DNA of 64,000 nt from Palsa-343 sp036269135. Lineage in GTDB: Bacteria > Acidobacteriota > Terriglobia > Terriglobales > Acidobacteriaceae. The stretch covers positions 124,001 to 188,000 of the forward strand of contig DATASQ010000022.1 of NCBI GenBank assembly GCA_036269135.1, given 5' to 3'. Of the stretch, positions 59,365 through 64,000 are shown in pieces. Made by a program: the position numbers and the translations under genes. The notes beneath the pieces are model-generated. The model saw only the letters and a program-made list of their open reading frames with translations, did not search any database and was not told where the DNA came from. The number at the start of each line of letters is the position of its first letter. Positions within the stretch are counted from its first letter, which is position 1.

Positions 59365-60482
59365 GAATCGATGCCATTCTGCTTCGTGAAATTCGACTTC
59401 CTCTCGTTAAGCCTTTTCAAACCAGCTTTGGCACCACGACGGAGCGCCGGATTCTTCTCATCGAGCTGCGCGCCGAAGGCCTGACCGGCTGGGGCGAGTG
59501 CGTCGCGGGCGAGCACCCGTTCTTTTCCGACGAGACCGTGGATACTGCCTGGCTGGTGATCCAAAGCGAACTGGGGCCGATGCTGGCGAATGCGGAGCCG
59601 GAGCACGGCGGAAAATGTCCCGGCATCTTCCGTCAGGTGCGCGGTCACCGCATGGCCAAGGCAGCGCTTGAGAATGCGGTGTGGGATCTGGAAGCGCAGA
59701 TGCGCCGCATTCCCCTCGCGAGCCTGCTGGGCGGAACGCGGGAGACGATCGACTGCGGCGTCTCGATCGGCATTCAGCCGACCCTGGAGCAGCAGCTGGC
59801 CGAGGTGGAAAAAGAGCTGGCCGCGGGCTATCAGCGCATCAAGCTGAAGTGCAAACCGGGCTGGGACGTGCGGGTCTTCGAGGCAGTGCGCAATCGCTGG
59901 CCGGATATTCAGTTGAGCTGCGACGCCAATTCGGCTTACCGTCTCAACGATTCCGACCATATCGTCGGCTTCGACGACTTCAACCTGCTCATGATCGAGC
60001 AGCCGCTGTGGGCGGACGATTTCTATTTCCATTCCATGCTCCAGAAGCGGCTGGAGACGCCGATTTGCCTCGACGAGTCGATCCGCAACCGTCGCGACGC
60101 GCTGGCGGCGATCGATATGGAGTCCTGCCGGATCATCAACATCAAATGCGGGCGCGTGGGCGGCTTCAGCGAAGCCATCGCCGTGCATAACGCTGCGCAG
60201 GAGCGCGGCGTGCCGGTGTGGTGCGGCGGCATGCTGGAAACCGGCATCGGGCGGTCGCACAATATAGCGCTGTCGTCGCTGGACAACTTCACCCTGCCCG
60301 GCGATGTTTCCGCCTCGAAACGGTACTGGAAGGAAGACATCATCGAGCCGGAAGTCGAGGTTTCGAAGAGCGGCGAGATTGTGGTTCCGGAAACGCCGGG
60401 CCGCGGTTTTGAGGTGCGCACCGATCTGGTGGAGAAGCTGACGGTGCGGCGTGAGGAAATTCGGGCGATGGCGGTCGCTTAG
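59361..60482 (+). CDS. Enolase-superfamily racemase, N-succinylamino acid racemase / OSBS type (copy B)
   Basis: A 373-residue paralogue of 543-1712. Catalytic set complete: K161 and K163 (IKLKC), D188 (SCDANSAY), E213 (MIEQPL), D238 (LDES) and K262 (INIKCGRVGGFSEA), plus the C-terminal VWCGGMLETGIGRSHN barrel end. Numbering runs one residue below the Amycolatopsis racemase. The 20s loop reads VKPFQTSFGTTTERR, as in the NSAR/OSBS family. It is coupled to the GNAT gene by an ATGA overlap and followed by a terminator-like hairpin. As with copy A, amino-acid racemisation is inferred from the GNAT partner; OSB synthase activity is possible in this promiscuous family. Confidence 0.88.
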   Translation: MRIDAILLREIRLPLVKPFQTSFGTTTERRILLIELRAEGLTGWGECVAGEHPFFSDETVDTAWLVIQSELGPMLANAEPEHGGKCPGIFRQVRGHRMAKAALENAVWDLEAQMRRIPLASLLGGTRETIDCGVSIGIQPTLEQQLAEVEKELAAGYQRIKLKCKPGWDVRVFEAVRNRWPDIQLSCDANSAYRLNDSDHIVGFDDFNLLMIEQPLWADDFYFHSMLQKRLETPICLDESIRNRRDALAAIDMESCRIINIKCGRVGGFSEAIAVHNAAQERGVPVWCGGMLETGIGRSHNIALSSLDNFTLPGDVSASKRYWKEDIIEPEVEVSKSGEIVVPETPGRGFEVRTDLVEKLTVRREEIRAMAVA

Positions 60483-60505
60483 CCGCTGAGTCGAAGATTC
60501 AAACA

Positions 60506-60540
60506 AAGGGGAGCGGCTGCGGCTGCTCCCTTTCTCTTTG
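60506..60540 (+). terminator. Probable terminator of the mazG-GNAT-racemase operon
   Basis: AAAGGGGAGC and GCTGCTCCCTTT form an imperfect GC-rich hairpin, followed by a pyrimidine tract TCTCTTT. It lies about 25 bases after the racemase stop codon. Confidence 0.6.
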
Positions 60541-60564
60541 CACCAGCGTGATAGGGTGTTGGCC

Positions 60565-61362
60565 ATGAAGAATCTTCTGATGGTTTTGACGGCGGCTATT
60601 TTGGCCGGCGGCGTGGTCGTGCGGGCGCAGGCGCCGCCTCCGGTACAGGCGACGGCGGCAGACGGTTATCAGGCGGCGCACAGCCTGGAGATGTATCGCG
60701 AGAGCAATGCGCGGATGTTCATGAACGACTTCGGGCAGCTGGAGCGTTATCGCGCAGCCGATGCTTCGCTGGCGTCTCCGATGGCGGGCGAGCCGCGCGT
60801 GGTCTTCTTTGGAGACTCGATCACGGATATCTGGAACCTGGATACGTCGTTTCCGGGCAAGCACTACATCAATCGCGGCATCAGCGGCCAGACGACGCCG
60901 CAGATGCTGGTGCGCTTTCGCCAGGACGTGATCGATCTGCATCCGGCCGTGGTGGTGATTCTGGCTGGAACGAACGACATTGCCGGCAACTCGGGACCGG
61001 AGACGCTGGAGCAGATCGAGGACGATTACGCGAGCTTTGCGGAACTGGCGCGAGCCAACGGGATTCGCGTGGTCTTCTCCTCGGTGACTCCGATTAACGC
61101 TATGAACCAGCGAGCGCTTTCGTTTTATCTGCAGCGCTCACCGGAGAAGATTCTGGCGCTGAACGTGTGGCTGAAAAAGTATTGCGCCGAGCACGATCTG
61201 GTTTACCTCGATTACTTCTCGGCGATGGTCGACGATCAGGGATTTCTGAAGAGGGATCTGACCGGCGATGGGCTGCATCCCAACGCGGCCGGTTTTGCGG
61301 TGATCGCGCCGCTGGCTGAAGCGGCGATTACGAAGTCGCTGGCGCAGCCGCTGGGCCGATGA
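60565..61362 (+). CDS. Exported SGNH/GDSL-type hydrolase
   Basis: A 265-residue secreted esterase-type protein. ATG 60565 is chosen because a signal peptide begins there (KNLLMVLTAAILAGGVVVRA); ATG 60538 is in frame but adds hydrophilic residues. SGNH blocks: VFFGDSITDIWN (block I Ser), INRGISGQTTPQM (Gly), ILAGTNDIAGN (Asn, block III) and GDGLHPNAAGF (block V Asp-x-x-His). These resemble the platelet-activating-factor-acetylhydrolase-like branch that deacylates carbohydrates or lipids. The substrate is unknown. It appears monocistronic. Confidence 0.9.
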   Translation: MKNLLMVLTAAILAGGVVVRAQAPPPVQATAADGYQAAHSLEMYRESNARMFMNDFGQLERYRAADASLASPMAGEPRVVFFGDSITDIWNLDTSFPGKHYINRGISGQTTPQMLVRFRQDVIDLHPAVVVILAGTNDIAGNSGPETLEQIEDDYASFAELARANGIRVVFSSVTPINAMNQRALSFYLQRSPEKILALNVWLKKYCAEHDLVYLDYFSAMVDDQGFLKRDLTGDGLHPNAAGFAVIAPLAEAAITKSLAQPLGR

Positions 61363-61431
61363 GGACCCCTCCACCCCCCCAGGGTTAAGTTTTTCGTTCA
61401 GTACCCTGTTTGCCGTTAAATACGGTTTTCT

Positions 61432-61554
61432 TTTGGAGGCTCCAAACGGTGAGTACCGGGAAACAGAGTAGATTTTGAAGGCCCCAAAGCAGGGGATGGA
61501 GAATCGGGAACAGGGACACGACGGAAAACACGGTAGTTGTTTGGAGGCTTCAAA
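61432..61554. repeat. Three copies of a 15-bp palindrome TTTGGAGGCTCCAAA
   Basis: Copy 1 TTTGGAGGCTCCAAA (61432-61446, near-perfect palindrome), copy 2 TTTGAAGGCCCCAAA (61474-61488) and copy 3 TTTGGAGGCTTCAAA (61540-61554). The spacing is 42 and 66 bases start to start. They lie 70-190 bases downstream of the SGNH stop codon in non-coding DNA. Nearby ACGG-TTTTC and ACGGAAAACACGGTA add further partial symmetry. Confidence 0.75.
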
Positions 61555-61560
61555 GGAGCG

Positions 61561-61588
61561 GCCGGTAGCCAGTCGCCGGTAGCGGCGC
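61561..61588. repeat. Heptamer array, GCCGGTA-type
   Basis: Four adjacent 7-base units: GCCGGTA, GCCAGTC, GCCGGTA, GCGGCGC. The unit is the circular equivalent of that seen after infB (AGCCGGT). Confidence 0.6.
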
Positions 61589-61637
61589 AAAACCTGGGGT
61601 CGCGAATTGGATGGGGCAGGAACATGTTGGGCATAGG

Positions 61638-61666
61638 AAAAGGCCGCCGATGGCGGCCTTTTTTTG
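61638..61666 (+). terminator. Strong rho-independent terminator
   Basis: AAGGCCGCC-GAT-GGCGGCCTT forms a perfect 9-bp stem followed by seven T in all. It is about 280 bases after the SGNH gene, so it either ends a long 3' leader of that gene or an unseen transcript. It could insulate the NRPS gene from upstream transcription. Confidence 0.85.
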
Positions 61667-62518
61667 ATTCTTCCCCTCTATTATCAGAATAGCAGTTGGG
61701 GCTGAGTTTGCTGCCAGATTTCCACAGAAATTTTGGCGCGGAAGTTCTTTTGTATCAATGATTGTTACTTTGGTTTGCTTTGGTACCCCTTGACACGTTT
61801 TCCACATCGGCCGTCTCCCACGAATCAGCGGCAGTGCGGCAGATGAAGGCGCGGGCGGGTTTTCTTCCTCGGGCCCGGCGAAGAGCCTGCGGCATTTCTT
61901 CATTCACTACTGCAATCCTGACAGGACAAGTGCTTGATGCGACGGAGATCGCGGAGCGTCGAACGGTGACGGCTCAGGGTCGGATCGTCTCCCGGAAGGC
62001 TGAGTGCAGAAGGCCCGCGATCACAGGTCCACAGGGATCAACACAGATTTCCACAGGCGTCAGAGCGCCAGCCAGTATAGCTCCGGAAGCGGCAGCGGTC
62101 TTTTCCCCGTTCAGGGGAAGCCGGATGGTTCTTTTGTGTATGCATCTCTCAGGTCGTGAGGGGTTACCGTCGTGTTATTTGATTTCCACACAATGGCTTG
62201 TAAGGTTATGCAGGCAATCGTATTGCACCACAGAGTGCCTCGTGATTTCGCGGATTGCGAGCGCGACCGGGCCTCCGGGCCCGATCCGGCAGTGCTGAAA
62301 GCAGGTGACTGCGGAAAGCACCCGCGCCGCTCGCCGTACCCAGAAAGTGCGAGCCGAAGGCCGTAAGAACCGAGATGTTCCAGAGCAAGCGGGGGACTGC
62401 GCATCCCGTCTTGCTGGACGTGCTGATTTGCCGGGCCATTTTTTTCGAGGGGTTGAGCAAGCCCCATGCCCTCTGCCGGGTTTTCCCGAACTGCCATTGA
62501 GAGCGGGTCTCCTCCACC
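61667..62518. other. Long non-coding leader upstream of the NRPS gene
   Basis: About 850 bases with no convincing gene. Four copies of TTTCCACA occur (about 61719, 61799, 62048, 62192); the second, TTTTCCACA, fits the relaxed DnaA-box consensus TTWTNCACA. TTGACA at 61789-61794 resembles a -35 box without a good -10 partner. Short ORFs on both strands look random. No replication genes are near, so an origin is not proposed. Confidence 0.4.
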
Positions 62519-64000
62519 GTGAATGCCGAGCAGCTGCTGTCGGAATTGCGAACCCTGGACATCCAGATCAGTGTCGATGGCGACCGGCTGCGCTGCAGCG
62601 CGCCCGAAGGACGGCTGACCCCGGACCTTGAAGAGAGAATTCAGGTTGCCAAGCCGGAGCTGCTGCGGAAACTAAGAGCATCGAAGGCAGCGACGGCCAT
62701 TCCGCGGCGGCCAGCGGGGAGCGGGCCTTTGCCGCTGTCGTTCGCGCAGGAGCGGTTCTGGCTGCTGCAGAATCTCGATCCGCAGAGCACGGCATTCAAC
62801 ATCACCGCGGTCCTGCCTTTCCTGGGGCCTGTGGATCTGGACGCGCTGCGTTGGGCGCTGGAGTCGGTAGCGCTGCGGCGCGAAATGCTGCGGACCCGGT
62901 TCCCGGAAGAGCGGGGACTCCCGGTGCAGGTGATTGAGGACGAAGCGGCTCCGTTCGTGGAGGTGTGGGACGGGACCCGCCTGCCGGAGGCGGAACGGGC
63001 AGCGGCGATGGAAGAACAGATTCGCGAAGCGTCGCGGCAGCGCCTGGACCTGCAGAAGGGACCTCTGCTGCGGATGAAAGTTTTGCGGGCGAGCGAGGAG
63101 GAGCAATCGCTCGTTCTGACGGTCCACCACATTCTGTGCGATGCATGGGGCATGGGGATTCTGATCGCGGAGCTGAAAGGCTTTTACGGGCAGAGGACCG
63201 GGGCGTGGGCGTGGCAGGCCCCGGAGCTGCCGGTTCAATACGGGGACTATGCGGTATGGGAGCGGCAGCGGGAGCAGGCGGGAGCATTCCGCTCGCAGCT
63301 GGCGTACTGGAAAGAAAAACTCCGCGACGTGCCTCCGTATCTGGACCTGCCGACCGATCGGCCGCACACGGTATCGCTGCCGTTTGAGGCGAAGCTGGAG
63401 CCGCTGCAGCTGGACGCGGCAACGTCGAAGGAGTTGAAGGCGCGGATGGCCGAGGCGGGGACCACCCCGTTCATGACGCTGCTGGCGGTCTATCAGGCGC
63501 TGCTCCATCGCTACACGAAGCAACAGACGATTGTGGTGGGAACGCCGGTTTCGACGCGAACGCGTCCGGAGCTGGAGCGGCTGATCGGCTGCCTGATCAA
63601 TACTCATGCGCTGCGCTGCGATTTTCGCGAAGGGATCACGACGAGGGAACTGCTGCAGCAGGTGCGCGGGACGGTGCTGGAGTCGCTGGAGCACAGCGAT
63701 GTGCCGTTTGAGAGAGTGGTGAGCGAGGTGGTACGGGAGCGCAACCTCGCCCGATCGCCCTTGTTCCAGACGGCGTTTATCGAGCAGAAGACGCCGCACT
63801 CCGGGGAATTCCGGATCGTGAGCGGGGGAACGACCTTCGACCTGACGGTGTACGTGTGGGAGACGGAAGAGGGCTTTAGGGGATCGATCGAGTACGACGG
63901 AAATCTGTTCGACGCGGGCACGATCGCCTGTCTGGCGGGCGCCTACGCAACGCTGGCGGCGGAGATGGCGCGGAATCCGGAGATTCCGATTGACGAGCTG
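62519..64000 (+). CDS. Non-ribosomal peptide synthetase, N-terminal part (TubC docking domain + condensation domain)
   Basis: The frame runs from GTG 62519 (first start after an in-frame TGA at 62498) to the window end: 494 codons, 3' incomplete. Residues 1-55 match a TubC-type N-terminal docking domain (LLSELRTLDIQISVDGDRLR, then TPDLEERIQVAKPELLRKLR), which receives a chain from an upstream synthetase. From about residue 70 (LPLSFAQERFWLLQNLDP) a condensation domain follows, with its active-site motif HHILCDAW at 203-210, where the usual final Gly of HHxxxDG is Ala. Later motifs YGDYAVWERQRE, VVGTPVSTRTRPELERLIGC and HSDVPFERVV are intact. The product is unknown; the docking domain implies a multi-subunit assembly line. 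Confidence 0.9.
   Translation, partial: MNAEQLLSELRTLDIQISVDGDRLRCSAPEGRLTPDLEERIQVAKPELLRKLRASKAATAIPRRPAGSGPLPLSFAQERFWLLQNLDPQSTAFNITAVLPFLGPVDLDALRWALESVALRREMLRTRFPEERGLPVQVIEDEAAPFVEVWDGTRLPEAERAAAMEEQIREASRQRLDLQKGPLLRMKVLRASEEEQSLVLTVHHILCDAWGMGILIAELKGFYGQRTGAWAWQAPELPVQYGDYAVWERQREQAGAFRSQLAYWKEKLRDVPPYLDLPTDRPHTVSLPFEAKLEPLQLDAATSKELKARMAEAGTTPFMTLLAVYQALLHRYTKQQTIVVGTPVSTRTRPELERLIGCLINTHALRCDFREGITTRELLQQVRGTVLESLEHSDVPFERVVSEVVRERNLARSPLFQTAFIEQKTPHSGEFRIVSGGTTFDLTVYVWETEEGFRGSIEYDGNLFDAGTIACLAGAYATLAAEMARNPEIPIDEL

Noticed and set aside
61719..62200. Possible replication origin (TTTCCACA cluster)
   Set aside because: Only one copy fits the DnaA-box consensus, spacing is irregular, there is no clear AT-rich unwinding element and no dnaA, dnaN, gyrB or parAB nearby.

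Overview
The window is GC-rich chromosomal DNA that most resembles an acidobacterium of the class Terriglobia (Acidobacteriaceae type). This assignment rests on gene style, not on a search: a large TonB-dependent receptor with an N-terminal carboxypeptidase-regulatory-like domain, two tandem 'acidobacterial VWFA-related' surface proteins, a LVIVD beta-propeller protein, a relic of the NRHTFAS-type tyrosine recombinase, and many overlapping start/stop codons. Nearly all of the window looks like chromosomal housekeeping and metabolic DNA. The only mobile-element trace is a decayed integrase beside a tRNA-Ser gene.

Layout. 1-1712: end of a GNAT acyltransferase gene translationally coupled to an enolase-superfamily racemase (copy A of a module whose copy B is at 58552-60482). 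2024-4746 (-): DUF305 metal-binding protein and LVIVD protein. 5445-11023: TonB receptor and CocE/S15-type hydrolase. 11194-13645: integrase relic, tRNA-Ser(CGA), DHH phosphoesterase, a frameshifted membrane-protein relic and a REP-like palindrome cluster. 13646-20331: AhpD-like protein, then on the minus strand cysK, a pstS + MFS pair with no PstCAB, and two VWA proteins. 20567-24088: DUF1015, amidase, GerMN and murI (cell wall). 24550-25541: YtxH and DUF948-like envelope-stress proteins. 25658-30251: treY and malQ, convergent. 30343-33349 (-): PpiD-like foldase and a hydratase. 33455-35902: msrP, a CADD-like diiron protein, msrQ. 35912-40532 (-): GNAT, serine hydrolase, C-terminal processing protease, DinB-like protein. 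40767-46450: rimP-nusA-infB. 46537-52690: sirtuin, cyclic-nucleotide-binding protein, SDR, thioredoxin-like protein, flavin monooxygenase, MarR regulator and ClC channel. 52759-56809: VOC protein, then hmgA, an uncharacterised gene and fahA (tyrosine/homogentisate catabolism). 56803-60482: prepilin peptidase, mazG, and module copy B. 60565-64000: SGNH hydrolase, a 1.15 kb repeat-rich non-coding stretch, and the start of an NRPS gene (TubC-type docking domain plus condensation domain) that runs off the window.

The most interesting points are: (i) an uncharacterised protein encoded between homogentisate dioxygenase and fumarylacetoacetase, where a maleylacetoacetate isomerase is expected and no classical one is present; (ii) a CADD-like self-sacrificing p-aminobenzoate synthase candidate, with all expected metal ligands, between msrP and msrQ; (iii) two paralogous, 4-bp-overlapping GNAT/N-succinylamino-acid-racemase-like modules 57 kb apart; (iv) the same 13-bp palindrome in two divergent promoters, suggesting a small MarR regulon; (v) short arrays of 7-bp units at gene edges in at least seven places, plus three copies of a 15-bp palindrome downstream of the SGNH gene. 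No CRISPR array, insertion sequence, rRNA or replication-origin gene cluster was seen.
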